Part shown: positions 23,387 to 31,617 of the stretch, one piece after another
Numbering within the stretch: position 1 is the first letter of the stretch
How the letters are laid out: every line of letters starts with the position of its first letter
Assembly: GCF_000427785.1 (NCBI RefSeq)
Contig: NZ_ATYR01000038.1
Location: 1 to 39,755, forward strand
Direction of reading: 5' to 3'
Source: Massilia alkalitolerans DSM 17462
GTDB taxonomy: Bacteria; Pseudomonadota; Gammaproteobacteria; Burkholderiales; Burkholderiaceae_D
DNA: 39,755 bases
Notes under the pieces: model-generated
What the model saw: the letters and a program-made list of their open reading frames with translations, nothing else
The model's database searches: none
Told to the model about the DNA's origin: nothing
Program-made: the position numbers and the translations under genes

Positions 23387-24345
23387 AGATGCGTAAGCTT
23401 GGATTGCAGCTGGCAATCCTGTGCGTGGCCGCAAGCGCGGTGGGGCAAACCGCAAAACAAGTGGCCGGCAGCAAGGACGGGCCTCCCGAACCGGCGGCGC
23501 CGGCCGAATCGATGGCGCCGAAGAAGCCGGTCCCGTTCTCGCCGCCGCCCGCCGACAGCATTCCGAATGACGAATTCGGCAAGGTCGTCAGGCAAGGTCA
23601 GCAGATTTTTGTGAATACGCAGCAGAACGCCCGCCAGTTTGTCGGCAACAGTCTGAATTGTGTGAACTGCCACCTCGACGCCGGGCGCAAGGCTGACTCG
23701 AGTCCCTTGTGGGGCGCCTATATCTCGTATCCGGCCTACCGAAGCAAGAATGGCCACGTCAACACACTGGCCGAGCGGATACAGGGATGCTTCCGCTACA
23801 GCATGAACGGCAAGGCTCCCCCACTCGGCGACCCAACCTTGATCGCACTGGAAACCTATGCCTACTGGCTCGCAACCGGGGCGCCGGTGCGCATGAACGT
23901 CAAGGGACGGGGTTATCCGAAACTACCTAAGCCGGCGATGCCGCCTGACATCGCGCGCGGTGCCAAGGTCTATGGACAGAACTGCGCAGTGTGCCACGGT
24001 CCCAATGGCGAAGGCCAGGTCAGTGGCGGCAAGACGGTCTTTCCCCCACTCTGGGGGCCAAAGTCCTTCAACTGGGGTGCCGGCATGCACGACATCAAGA
24101 ACGCCGCCGGCTTCATCAAGGCCAACATGCCGCTCGGACAGGGCGGGAAGCTCAGCGACCAGGAGGCTTGGGATGTCGCGATCTTCATGAACAGCCACGA
24201 GCGGCCCCAGGATCCGCGCTTCAAGGGATCGGTCGCCGAAACGCGCAAGAAATACCATGATGAACCTACTTCACTGTACGGGATTGAAGTGAATGGTTAC
24301 GTTCTTGGGAGCAAGTCTGTGGCCCCAGGGAAACCCGCTCCGTAA
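23383..24345 (+). CDS. tsdA: Thiosulfate dehydrogenase (tetrathionate-forming)
   Basis: A 320-aa periplasmic di-haem cytochrome of the TsdA family, joining two thiosulfates into tetrathionate. A signal peptide (about 1-22) precedes haem 1 C93-V-N-C96-H97 in SLNCVNCHLDAG, and haem 2 C201-A-V-C-H205. Cys136 in RIQGCFRYSMNG corresponds to the unusual cysteine axial ligand of haem 1 that marks TsdA. The YPAYRSKNGHVNTLAERI block is family-typical. AAGGAG (23371-23376) and the ATGA overlap with tsdB fix the start. The direction of the reaction cannot be told from sequence; next to oxidases and other sulfur-oxidising enzymes, oxidation is more likely than tetrathionate reduction. Confidence 0.9.
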   Translation: MKMRKLGLQLAILCVAASAVGQTAKQVAGSKDGPPEPAAPAESMAPKKPVPFSPPPADSIPNDEFGKVVRQGQQIFVNTQQNARQFVGNSLNCVNCHLDAGRKADSSPLWGAYISYPAYRSKNGHVNTLAERIQGCFRYSMNGKAPPLGDPTLIALETYAYWLATGAPVRMNVKGRGYPKLPKPAMPPDIARGAKVYGQNCAVCHGPNGEGQVSGGKTVFPPLWGPKSFNWGAGMHDIKNAAGFIKANMPLGQGGKLSDQEAWDVAIFMNSHERPQDPRFKGSVAETRKKYHDEPTSLYGIEVNGYVLGSKSVAPGKPAP

Positions 24346-24435
24346 GAACGGCTGTGGCTACCCGCTCGCTCGTCGAGGACTGCATCGAGCAGGAGACCTG
24401 CCTCTTGTTTCGGCGTCAGTTCCAATCAAAACACA

Positions 24436-25230
24436 TCAGTCAAGCGGTTTTGTGCCGGCGGCTTTCTGATCAACGACGCCAGGGATATCTTTCGTCGGTC
24501 TCGGGAATTTACCCTTTAGATCATCCACGCCTGATTGCGGCCTGGCGAGCGCGCGGAGGTCGGCACGCTGCTCACGCTTCTTGGCCGTATCGACGTTCAG
24601 TTGCTTGTCGCGCGCCTCGCCCAGGCCAGGCATGATTTCTCCATCGCGGTTGAACGACCAAGCAAGCATGGCTTCACCCAGCGGCATTTTGTCGCCTGGC
24701 ATGCCCTGATTTCCCGTATGCCAGACATGCCAAGTCTTGCCGTAGCTGTTCATTTTCTTCTTCATCAGGGCATGTTCGGCGGCTTCTGGCAGGCCTGGCG
24801 CAATCAGCTGGCCGGACAGGATTTCTCCGTTATGCGGATGCCAGTATTTCCGTTCCTCCTGCGGCAGGGTATTGAACAGCTTTTCCGAGATAATATATTC
24901 GACACCGTTCATGTTGGCGGTTCTCGTATTGCCATCGAAGAGGACACACTGCGCGAAGTCCTCGTTCACTTGACTGCAGTAGTGGTGGGCCTCCATCTGC
25001 ATTTCTGGCTTGTCCTTCATTGGATGGAATCCATCCAGATACACATCGAATCCTTTGAGAGGTGCATTACTCTGCAAGATCTTCGCGCCAGCCTCGAGCA
25101 TCTTGGTATCGCCGTATTTTGCCTCGCCCGCCGGAGTGGTCTTCGGTGCTGAGCCGGTCTGCGACGTCATGCATCCGCTCCCAAGTCCAGCGAGACAAAC
25201 TACCGCAGCCACATATGCGTTCAATTTCAT
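24436..25230 (-). CDS. OBAP-family (DUF1264) lipoprotein
   Basis: A 264-aa protein. The N-terminus is a lipoprotein-type signal with a weak lipobox ending at Cys20 (GLGSGC). The body matches the oil body-associated protein family: MEAHHYCSQVNEDFAQCVLFD, NGVEYIISEKLFNTLPQEERKYWHPHNGE, and GKTWHVWHTG. This family is best known in plants, and many bacteria also have it; its biochemical role is unknown. The conserved histidines and cysteines suggest metal binding. GAGGAG before ATG 25230 supports the start; the upstream frame is longer but unsupported. It converges with tsdA over a 90-base gap and is a single-gene unit. Confidence 0.8.
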   Translation of the reverse strand: MKLNAYVAAVVCLAGLGSGCMTSQTGSAPKTTPAGEAKYGDTKMLEAGAKILQSNAPLKGFDVYLDGFHPMKDKPEMQMEAHHYCSQVNEDFAQCVLFDGNTRTANMNGVEYIISEKLFNTLPQEERKYWHPHNGEILSGQLIAPGLPEAAEHALMKKKMNSYGKTWHVWHTGNQGMPGDKMPLGEAMLAWSFNRDGEIMPGLGEARDKQLNVDTAKKREQRADLRALARPQSGVDDLKGKFPRPTKDIPGVVDQKAAGTKPLD

Positions 25231-25601
25231 TTCGAGCTCCTCACGTATAAATATTTCTGTAAATGATTTTCCTTCGGATAGCAGCGTAGCGGTCAACCAA
25301 ATTGGCGCCGAACAATTGATGATGTACGTTGAATAGGGAATCTGCTGCGAAGCCAGCGCTCGCTTAAGGATTGGTATTACGCTAACACGCTTTATATGCT
25401 GGGTGGCGCACGTAAGCGCTGCCGCGCTCGTGCTGTGTTCAGGATGCCGAAGCTGGTTGCGACGTCAGTTAGCTTGCTCGCGGTGGTCGTCTGATGTGGC
25501 ACGGGCTAGCCAGGAATTGCATGTTCCTGACCGCTGCGAGCCAATCGTGCAGCACCAGCACAGGCGCTGACGCACGACCTACCCGACACCCGCGTCAGTT
25601 G
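25231..25601. other. Intergenic region
   Basis: About 370 bases. It should hold the promoter of the OBAP lipoprotein gene (first 100 bases, minus strand). No further gene, repeat or terminator is evident; a 78-codon frame from 25494 has no domain. Confidence 0.4.
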
Positions 25602-26069
25602 TCAGTAGAGGTAGGGCAGCAGTTTCCTGACCGTTGCCTGGTAGGCCGGATAGTCGGGATAACGCTCCAGCAACCACTTTTCCTCGCGTGTGGCTTTGAG
25701 GTCGAAGAATACGCCCAGCAGCAAGGTTAAGCCGAGCCGCAGAGGACTCGATGTGAACAGGGAGATCCCAAGCGCGGCCAGCAGCAGGCCGAAGTAGATC
25801 GGGTGCCGCACCAGGCGGTAGGCCCCGCTTGTGACGAGTCGGGCGGTAGGCAAGGGCCGTGGGAAAGGAGTGAGCGATTTTCCAAGTGAGACGGCACTAC
25901 TGCCAAGAATGGCGATTCCGCCCAGCACAGCGGCCGCTCCCAGGATGCGGAACAGCGCCGGGGCAGGCCAGGCCGGCCCAACCCGGGGCATCAACAGGAA
26001 CAGTACCAGCAGCAAGGCCTGGATCAGCACCCAGGCTTCGCCGCGACTGCCGAAACCGTCTCGATTCAC
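25602..26069 (-). CDS. ICMT-like isoprenylcysteine methyltransferase-family membrane protein
   Basis: About 155 aa with four hydrophobic segments. The C-terminal half carries the signature of the isoprenylcysteine carboxyl methyltransferase/phospholipid methyltransferase group: TSGAYRLVRHPIYFGLLL (the RHPxYxG SAM-binding motif) and REEKWLLERYPDYPAYQATV. Bacterial members methylate unknown small or lipid substrates. I favour GTG 26069 because GGAG lies about 7 bases upstream; a TTG at 26129 would add 20 residues. It lies 63 bases after the sqr stop on the same strand and could be the third gene of that operon. Its link to sulfur metabolism is by position only. Confidence 0.75.
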   Translation of the reverse strand: MNRDGFGSRGEAWVLIQALLLVLFLLMPRVGPAWPAPALFRILGAAAVLGGIAILGSSAVSLGKSLTPFPRPLPTARLVTSGAYRLVRHPIYFGLLLAALGISLFTSSPLRLGLTLLLGVFFDLKATREEKWLLERYPDYPAYQATVRKLLPYLY

Positions 26070-26132
26070 GTCATCTCCGGTTTTCCGCGGGAGGCGAGCG
26101 TGGGCCGAGCCGTACCGCTCGCCACCCAAGGC

Positions 26133-27368
26133 TCAGGCTTGTGACGTCTGCGGCCGAGCCAGCCATTCGCGTCCTTTAAGCATGCACTCCCAGTAGAGTG
26201 GCGGAAGGATGTCCTTTTTCAGGTGCCAGGCCAGGCGCGACGGTCTGGTGCCGTCGATCAGCCAGGGCGGGAAGCTCGGCGCAAGCTTGCCGCCATAGCT
26301 GAACTCGGCCAGGACGATCTTGCCGCGTTCCACGGTCAGCGGGCAGGAACCGTAACCGTCGTAGCTCGCCGTCCCCAGGGCCTTGCCCAGCTGGGCGAGG
26401 AGGTTGTGCGCCACTACCGGTGCCTGCTTGCGTGTAGCAGCGGCGGTCTTGGCGTTGGTGGTATTGCACGCGTCCCCAAGTCCAAATATGTTGTCGTAGC
26501 GACGGTGGCGCAAGCTGGCAGGATCGACGTCGACCCATCCGGCAGCGTCGGCCAAGGGGCTGCTGCGAAGGAAATCGGGAGCGACCTGGGGCGGCACCAC
26601 ATGGATCAGGTCGAAGTCCCTGACGACCGTCTGCTTGACCCCGTCGGCCCCTGTCTGGGTGAAAGTAGCGCGCTTGCTTTCGCCGTCGATCGCGGTCAGG
26701 TTCTCGCCGAAGTTGAGCCTGATTCCGTAGGCCTGCACGTATTCCATGAGTGCCGGCACATAGTCCGCGACACCGAACAGCACTGCGCCGGCGGAGCAGA
26801 AGTCGATATCGATTTCGTCAAGCACACCTGCACGTTTCCAGTGGTCCGCCGACAGATACATCGCTTTCTGGGGCGCTCCGGCGCACTTGATCGGCATGGC
26901 GGGTTGGGTGAACAGGACGCGGCCGCGCCGCAACTGCTGCACTAGTTTCCAGGTATATGGCGCCAGGTCGAAGCGGTAGTTCGACGTGACGCCATTGCGG
27001 CCAAGCGCATCGGTCAGGCCCTCGATGCCTTGCCAGTCGAGCTTCAAGCCGGGGCACACCACGAGGCTGCGGTAACCCACCTCGCTGCCGTCGGCAAGCA
27101 CCACTGCGTTGCGTTCCGGTGCGAACTCGGCGGCCGCAACCTTGATCCAGCGAACCCCGCGCGGCATGACCGAAGCCATGTCATGCGCGGTATCGCCGGC
27201 CTTGAAAATTCCGGCCCCGACCATGGTCCAGCCGGGCTGGTAAAAGTGGGTGGTGGCAGGTTCGACGATTGCGATGTCGATGCCGGGAAGGCGCGCCTGC
27301 AGACTGGCCGCGACTGCAATCCCGGCCGCGCCGCCGCCGACGATGAGCACCTCATGTGATCCGGACAT
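26133..27368 (-). CDS. sqr: Sulfide:quinone oxidoreductase, type II
   Basis: A 411-aa FAD flavoprotein that oxidises sulfide to sulfane sulfur and reduces quinone. The dinucleotide motif VLIVGGGAAGIAVA opens the protein, and GLGDACNTTNAKTA binds FAD late in it. The two redox cysteines of the mitochondrial SQOR type are present: Cys162 in PIKCAGAPQKAMYL and Cys342 in YDGYGSCPLTV, which with LAEFSYGG make type II certain by pattern. The C-terminal helices (PPWLIDGTRPSRLAWHL) attach it to the membrane. GGAGG precedes ATG 27368. It follows the DUF442 gene by 12 bases in one operon that is divergent from the persulfide-sensing repressor. Confidence 0.93.
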   Translation of the reverse strand: MSGSHEVLIVGGGAAGIAVAASLQARLPGIDIAIVEPATTHFYQPGWTMVGAGIFKAGDTAHDMASVMPRGVRWIKVAAAEFAPERNAVVLADGSEVGYRSLVVCPGLKLDWQGIEGLTDALGRNGVTSNYRFDLAPYTWKLVQQLRRGRVLFTQPAMPIKCAGAPQKAMYLSADHWKRAGVLDEIDIDFCSAGAVLFGVADYVPALMEYVQAYGIRLNFGENLTAIDGESKRATFTQTGADGVKQTVVRDFDLIHVVPPQVAPDFLRSSPLADAAGWVDVDPASLRHRRYDNIFGLGDACNTTNAKTAAATRKQAPVVAHNLLAQLGKALGTASYDGYGSCPLTVERGKIVLAEFSYGGKLAPSFPPWLIDGTRPSRLAWHLKKDILPPLYWECMLKGREWLARPQTSQA

Positions 27369-27380
27369 ATCTGCCTCCAT

Positions 27381-27797
27381 TTATTTTTTTTCCAGGCGCG
27401 GTGCGAGTGCGCCGAGATCGTAGCCGGCCTGCGAGGCTGCCTCCAACAGCCTGGAGGGGGATTCCTCGCCCGCACGGGATAGCGCCCACATCGACGTCGA
27501 GCGCCGCCCGGTGCGGCAATAGCCGAGTACCGGCTTTGGCAATTCGGCCATCAGTAGCTTGAACGCAACCGCATGGGTGTCGGTGACATTGTCCGGTGCC
27601 GCAGGAAGATACCTTGCTTCCATGCCGAACCGTGCAGCTTCCTGTTCGATCTGGCTGAACGCAGGCTGGTCCGGTCCTTCGCCATCTGGCCGGTTGCAGA
27701 TTATTGAACGAAAACCGTCTTGTGCCAAGGCGGGAATGTCCTCAAGTTGAACCTGTTGCGAGACCGCGAGGTCCGGGCTGAGCTGCTTGAATTTCAT
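27381..27797 (-). CDS. DUF442 (TIGR01244) phosphatase/sulfurtransferase-like protein
   Basis: A 138-aa protein of the dual-specificity phosphatase fold found at the N-terminus of Blh proteins. MKFKQLSPDLAVSQQVQLEDIPALAQDGFRSIICNRPDGE is laid out as in the family, and the active-site loop is YCRTGRRS with Cys94. The loop has an arginine only five residues after the cysteine, unlike the C-x5-R of true phosphatases, and the family is usually tied to sulfide oxidation, so a persulfide-handling role is likely. AGGAG before ATG 27797 sets the start. First gene of the sqr operon, divergent from the BigR-like regulator. Confidence 0.85.
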   Translation of the reverse strand: MKFKQLSPDLAVSQQVQLEDIPALAQDGFRSIICNRPDGEGPDQPAFSQIEQEAARFGMEARYLPAAPDNVTDTHAVAFKLLMAELPKPVLGYCRTGRRSTSMWALSRAGEESPSRLLEAASQAGYDLGALAPRLEKK

Positions 27798-28026
27798 AGG
27801 ATCTCCTGGATGGTATATTTTGCCGTCTGACGAACTGTGCTTACGAGCTGACGGCCGCCAGAAGGAGCGCCGCTGCCCGGCCATGCGGATCAAGGAACGT
27901 TATAAATTTTCTTTTTAGCAATTTCTCGCCTGCAGCAATTCAGGTGCCAACCATAAGCATACGCCTGACTCCCGATCCGGGACGCACACGTAATGTCCCC
28001 GATCGCCGGCACAAGTGACAATATAC

Positions 28027-28054
28027 TTGAAAATATTTCGAAACGCGATATACT
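28027..28054 (+). promoter_or_regulatory. Promoter of BigR-like operon with embedded palindrome
   Basis: TTGAAA (28027-28032) and TATACT (28049-28054) are separated by 16 bases, a good sigma-70 promoter 18 bases before the start of the repressor gene. Between them lies TTTCGAAA (28036-28043), a perfect palindrome placed so that a bound dimer would block polymerase. The surroundings are strikingly AT-rich. Confidence 0.6.
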
Positions 28055-28071
28055 ATAAAAATGTATTTTGA

Positions 28072-28443
28072 ATGGTGAATAGGATGCTGACAAAGGTTGA
28101 AGAAGGAGGGCTGTGTCCTGCTGACGGCATCGATATCGAATCGATGCGGCGTGCCGCGGAGCAGGCTTGTGGCCTGTTGAAGGCGCTGGGCAATCCCGAC
28201 CGCCTGCTTCTGCTTTGCCAGATGACCCAGGGAGAGTTCTGTGTCAGCGAGCTGGAAGCCTTGACCGGCATTCGCCAGCCCACACTCTCGCAACAGTTAG
28301 GCGTTCTGCGAGACGAACAGCTGGTTCGCACCCGCCGCGAGGGCAAGCAGATCTATTACAGCATAGCGAGCAGGGAAGCGATGGCGGTGATGGAAGTTTT
28401 GTACGAGCTGTACTGTAAAACGATGAAGGAGAGTAAATCATGA
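28072..28443 (+). CDS. ArsR-family persulfide-sensing repressor (BigR/SqrR-like)
   Basis: A 123-aa winged-helix ArsR-type regulator. The recognition helix region is LTGIRQPTLSQQLGVLRDEQLV, and the wing is RREGKQIYYSI. Cys57 in GEFCVSELE and Cys115 in LYELYC match the two cysteines of BigR and SqrR that form a tetrasulfide bridge on persulfide stress and release DNA. It is divergent from DUF442-sqr and begins an operon with two YeeE/YedE transporters, its TGA overlapping the next ATG. ATG 28072 or ATG 28084 could be used; neither has a strong ribosome binding site. It should repress both directions until sulfane sulfur builds up. Confidence 0.87.
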   Translation: MVNRMLTKVEEGGLCPADGIDIESMRRAAEQACGLLKALGNPDRLLLLCQMTQGEFCVSELEALTGIRQPTLSQQLGVLRDEQLVRTRREGKQIYYSIASREAMAVMEVLYELYCKTMKESKS

Positions 28444-28871
28444 CCATCAACTGGAGCGAGTTCACGCCGTGGGCGTCGCTGTTTGGCGGCTTGCTGATCG
28501 GTCTGTCGGCTGCGCTATTTGTACTGTTCAACGGCCGGATTGCCGGCATTAGCGGCGTGCTTGGTGGTTTACTAGCTCCGCTGCGCGGCGACATTGCCTG
28601 GCGTGTGGCGTTTCTAGGGGGGCTGCTCGGTGCGCCTTTGGTGTACGGGATGTTTGCCACCCTGCCTGAGGCCCGCATCGAAGCCGGCACCGGGACCCTG
28701 ATTGTCGCCGGGTTGCTGGTCGGACTGGGAACGCGCTATGGGGCCGGCTGCACCAGCGGCCACGGCGTATGCGGACTGTCGAGGCGTTCGCCGCGTTCCC
28801 TGGTCGCCACGGCAAGCTTCATGCTGGCCGGCTTCGTCACCGTGTATGTCGTACGCCACCTGATGGCTTAA
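28440..28871 (+). CDS. YeeE/YedE-family sulfur transporter subunit (PmpA-like)
   Basis: A 143-aa membrane protein with four hydrophobic segments. The GTRYGAGCTSGHGVCGLSRRS stretch is split by the family pattern GARxAxGCTSGHGxxG; its two cysteines are the likely thiosulfate/sulfane-sulfur relay residues seen in YeeE. The N-terminal half has F-N-G-R-I-A-G-I-S-G. It is a half-size member needing a partner, which the next gene supplies 13 bases downstream. The start overlaps the repressor stop (ATGA). It should carry a sulfur species such as thiosulfate or persulfide-derived sulfur across the inner membrane. Confidence 0.87.
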   Translation: MTINWSEFTPWASLFGGLLIGLSAALFVLFNGRIAGISGVLGGLLAPLRGDIAWRVAFLGGLLGAPLVYGMFATLPEARIEAGTGTLIVAGLLVGLGTRYGAGCTSGHGVCGLSRRSPRSLVATASFMLAGFVTVYVVRHLMA

Positions 28872-28884
28872 GGAGGGAATTCTC

Positions 28885-29322
28885 ATGCAGATCGTAATGG
28901 CATTGATCGTCGGGCTTGTCTTCGGTATCGGCTTGCTCGTGTCAGGTATGGCCGACCCTGCGAAAGTCCTGAATTTTCTCGACCTTGCTGGTGACTGGGA
29001 TCCTTCTCTGGCATTCGTCATGGGTGGCGCGATCGTAGTTGGCTTGATCGCATTCCACTTTGCCGCCGGGCGCAAAAAGTCGCTGCTCGGCGAGGCGATG
29101 CGCTTGCCGACCGCCACGCAGATCGACCGGCGGCTGGTGTTCGGCGGCCTGACCTTTGGGGTAGGCTGGGGCCTGGCGGGCTATTGCCCGGGACCGGCGC
29201 TAGTCTCGCTGGTCGGCGGCGGCGAGAAGCCGCTCATCTTTACCGGCGCACTGCTGGCCGGGATGGCGATCTTCGAGCTGCTGCAGCGCCTGCCAGCTGC
29301 CCCGGGCAAGCAACGTGCGTAA
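28885..29322 (+). CDS. YeeE/YedE-family (DUF6691) sulfur transporter subunit (PmpB-like)
   Basis: A 145-aa partner of the preceding protein with four hydrophobic segments. G-I-G-L-L-V-S-G-M-A-D-P-A-K-V-L-N-F-L-D and F-G-V-G-W-G-L-A-G-Y-C-P-G-P-A-L-V are the standard DUF6691 marks, with the cysteine in GYCPGPA likely in the substrate path. Paired half-size proteins like these make up one YeeE-like channel. AAGGAGGG at 28870-28877 gives a strong ribosome binding site for ATG 28885. The operon then continues with the TauE/SafE exporter. The pair is common beside BigR, persulfide dioxygenase and SQR genes. Confidence 0.87.
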   Translation: MQIVMALIVGLVFGIGLLVSGMADPAKVLNFLDLAGDWDPSLAFVMGGAIVVGLIAFHFAAGRKKSLLGEAMRLPTATQIDRRLVFGGLTFGVGWGLAGYCPGPALVSLVGGGEKPLIFTGALLAGMAIFELLQRLPAAPGKQRA

Positions 29323-29349
29323 CCGCAGCGCCACGGTGAGGGCCACGTC

Positions 29350-30153
29350 ATGCTGATCAGTCTGGGACTTGGTCTGGTGGTCGGCGTGGTGCTCGCGCTC
29401 ACTGGTGCCGGCGGCGGCATTCTGGCTGTGCCGCTACTCGTCTTTGGCATGCAGATGGGGGTTGCCCAGGCCGGTCCGATCGGCCTGCTGGCAGTAGGCA
29501 TGGCGGCTGCGCTAGGGGCCGTCCTGGGCCTGAAGTCCGGCATCGTGCGCTACCGGGCCGCGATTCTGATATCGGCGACCGGCATGCTGTTGTCGCCGGT
29601 CGGTTTGTGGCTTGCGCACCGTATCGATAATCGCTGGTTGAGCGTACTGTTCGCACTCGTCCTCTTGTTCGTGGCTTTCAAAACCTTTAGACGCGCCACC
29701 GGCAAAACGTCTGTCCAGCGAAACACTGCCGACCTCGAGCAGCCATGCATGCGTGACAGCGGCACAGGCCGCTTTGTCTGGACTGCGCGTTGCGCGCGTT
29801 CGCTTGCCCTGTCCGGCACGGTCGCGGGCTTGCTGTCCGGCCTGCTCGGTGTTGGCGGCGGCTTCGTAATGGTGCCTGCGCTGCAGCGGTATACCAACCT
29901 GGATATGCAATCGACCGTGGCGACTTCACTTGCGGTGATCGCCCTGGTGTCGGTGACCGGCGTTGCATCAAGTGCGTTTGCCGGCTCGATGACTTGGGCG
30001 GTGGCCCTACCGTTTGCCGCGGGGGCACTGGCCGGCATGCTGGGCGGCCGCATTGTATCGGACCGGCTCGCCGGTCCGCAGTTGCAGATCGGTTTTGCCG
30101 CTGTGTCGGCACTCGTCGCGGTGGGCATGATCGCCAAGGTACTGTACCGATAA
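29350..30153 (+). CDS. TauE/SafE-family sulfite exporter-like protein
   Basis: A 267-aa membrane protein with seven or eight helices in two halves. Each half begins with the family motif G-x-G-G-G: GAGGGILAVPLLVF near residue 20 and GVGGGFVMVPALQRY near 175. Members export sulfite, sulfonates or other organosulfur anions. Between the halves is a polar loop (about 110-140) facing one side. The gene sits between the YeeE pair (27-base gap) and a persulfide dioxygenase, whose product is sulfite; removal of sulfite made by that enzyme is the likely job. The substrate is inferred, not seen in the sequence. Confidence 0.85.
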   Translation: MLISLGLGLVVGVVLALTGAGGGILAVPLLVFGMQMGVAQAGPIGLLAVGMAAALGAVLGLKSGIVRYRAAILISATGMLLSPVGLWLAHRIDNRWLSVLFALVLLFVAFKTFRRATGKTSVQRNTADLEQPCMRDSGTGRFVWTARCARSLALSGTVAGLLSGLLGVGGGFVMVPALQRYTNLDMQSTVATSLAVIALVSVTGVASSAFAGSMTWAVALPFAAGALAGMLGGRIVSDRLAGPQLQIGFAAVSALVAVGMIAKVLYR

Positions 30154-30198
30154 TCTTAGCCGCCCATGCGGCGCTTATCCTATTCAAGGAGAACTGCC

Positions 30199-30897
30199 AT
30201 GAATCTCAGACCGATTCAGTTGTTTGACGCCGAGTCTTCGACCTTTACCTATATTCTCACGACCCAGGCTGGTGCCGAGGCAGTGCTGATCGACCCCGTC
30301 GACGAGCACTGGGAGCGCGACCTGGCGCACCTGCGGCGCCTCGGCCTGAAGCTGGCTTACGTCCTTGAGACGCATGCCCATGCGGATCACGTCACGTCGG
30401 CCGGCAAACTGCGCGAGCTGACCGGCGCGAAGGCTGCGGTCCCGAGCGGCTGCGGTATTCCTCCTGCCGACGTCCAGTTGAATGACGGCGATGTGCTCCG
30501 CTTCGGCAGCGAAGAAATCCTAGTCTTGCACACACCCGGCCATACCGGCGGGAGCATGAGCTATGTGTGGCGCAATAACGTGTTCACCGGCGACACGCTT
30601 TTGATCAACGGTTGCGGTCGTACGGATTTCCAGAGCGGCAGTGCCGACGCCTTGTTCGACAGCGTGACGAAAAAGCTCTTTTCGCTTCCAGACGACATGT
30701 TGATGTGGCCGGGGCACGACTACAAGGGGCAGGTGGTATCGACGATCGGTTGGGAGAAGCAGAACAACGCGCGCCTGGCCAACCGCAGCCGTGAGGAGTT
30801 CGTCCAGTTGATGGGCGAGTTGAACCTGCCAAAACCGAAACGGATCGACGTCGCCGTGCCGGCGAACCAAAACCTCGGTTTGCCGCATAGCGTCTGA
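30199..30897 (+). CDS. ETHE1-type persulfide dioxygenase, copy 2
   Basis: A 232-aa metallo-beta-lactamase-fold enzyme that should oxidise glutathione persulfide to sulfite. Ligands: His59 in ETHAHADH, His115 in HTPGHTGG, Asp132 in FTGDTLLI; the signature GCGRTDFQ follows at 138-145. It is similar to copy 1 (11732) throughout but lacks its cysteine tail, ending in NQNLGLPHSV. AAGGAG before ATG 30199 sets the start; an upstream in-frame start at 30166 is unsupported. It is part of the BigR-like operon after the TauE/SafE gene, so its expression should rise with persulfide stress. Confidence 0.9.
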   Translation: MNLRPIQLFDAESSTFTYILTTQAGAEAVLIDPVDEHWERDLAHLRRLGLKLAYVLETHAHADHVTSAGKLRELTGAKAAVPSGCGIPPADVQLNDGDVLRFGSEEILVLHTPGHTGGSMSYVWRNNVFTGDTLLINGCGRTDFQSGSADALFDSVTKKLFSLPDDMLMWPGHDYKGQVVSTIGWEKQNNARLANRSREEFVQLMGELNLPKPKRIDVAVPANQNLGLPHSV

Positions 30898-30916
30898 CGC
30901 ATGAACAAGGATTGTG

Positions 30917-31546
30917 ATGACAGAAGATACAGCTGCAAAGGTGGCAAGCCTGTGGGACCAGCGATACGGCACACCCGAATTTCTCTTCGGGACGGCGCCC
31001 AACGACTACCTGGCCAGTCAGGGGCACCTGCTCCGGCCGGGGATGCGGGCGCTGGCGGTCGCGGACGGCGAGGGCCGGAATAGTGTCTGGCTCGCACGCC
31101 AGGGCCTGAGCGTAGACGCGTTCGATCTCTCGCCGGTGGCCGTCGGGAAGGCCAGGCAGCTCGCCAGCGATGCACAGGTGGCAGTTGACTTTCACATTGC
31201 CGATTGCGATGCCTGGAGCTGGGAGCCGGCATCTTACGATGTGGTCGCGGCGATCTTCGTTCAGTTTGCCGACCCACGCATGCGGGCCCGACTGTTCGCA
31301 AACATCATCGCCACGTTGAAGCCGGGCGGCATCCTGATTTTGCAGGGATATACGCCCATGCAACTCGACTACAAGACGGGCGGTCCTGGAGTGTTGGAGA
31401 ACCTTTATACCGAGGAAATACTACGCGCGGAACTCGGCTCACTGGACATCGTCGAGCTCCTGAATTACGAGGCAAACCTGGCCGAGGGAACGCAACATGC
31501 GGGGCGTTCGGCACTCATCGGCCTGGTCGGCAGAAAAGCCCTGTAG
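30917..31546 (+). CDS. Class I SAM-dependent methyltransferase
   Basis: A 209-aa methyltransferase. Motif I is degenerate (ALAVADGEGRNSVWLARQG rather than D-x-G-x-G-x-G), followed by the acidic VDAFDLSP, then IADCDAW and LKPGGILILQGYTP. The N-terminus WDQRYGTPEFLFGTAPNDYL is shared with TehB-like proteins of this group. The substrate could be a thiol, tellurite/selenite or another small molecule; the sulfur gene context suggests methylation of a sulfur species, but this is inference. ATG 30917 is 19 bases after the dioxygenase stop with AAGG upstream; GTG 30914 is an alternative. Likely in the same operon. Confidence 0.8.
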   Translation: MTEDTAAKVASLWDQRYGTPEFLFGTAPNDYLASQGHLLRPGMRALAVADGEGRNSVWLARQGLSVDAFDLSPVAVGKARQLASDAQVAVDFHIADCDAWSWEPASYDVVAAIFVQFADPRMRARLFANIIATLKPGGILILQGYTPMQLDYKTGGPGVLENLYTEEILRAELGSLDIVELLNYEANLAEGTQHAGRSALIGLVGRKAL

Positions 31547-31617
31547 TCGCGACGTGGGGCAGCCTGCCGGCCTGCGCCAACAACGCACTTTTATAAGAAC
31601 GATTGATGGAGACAAGC

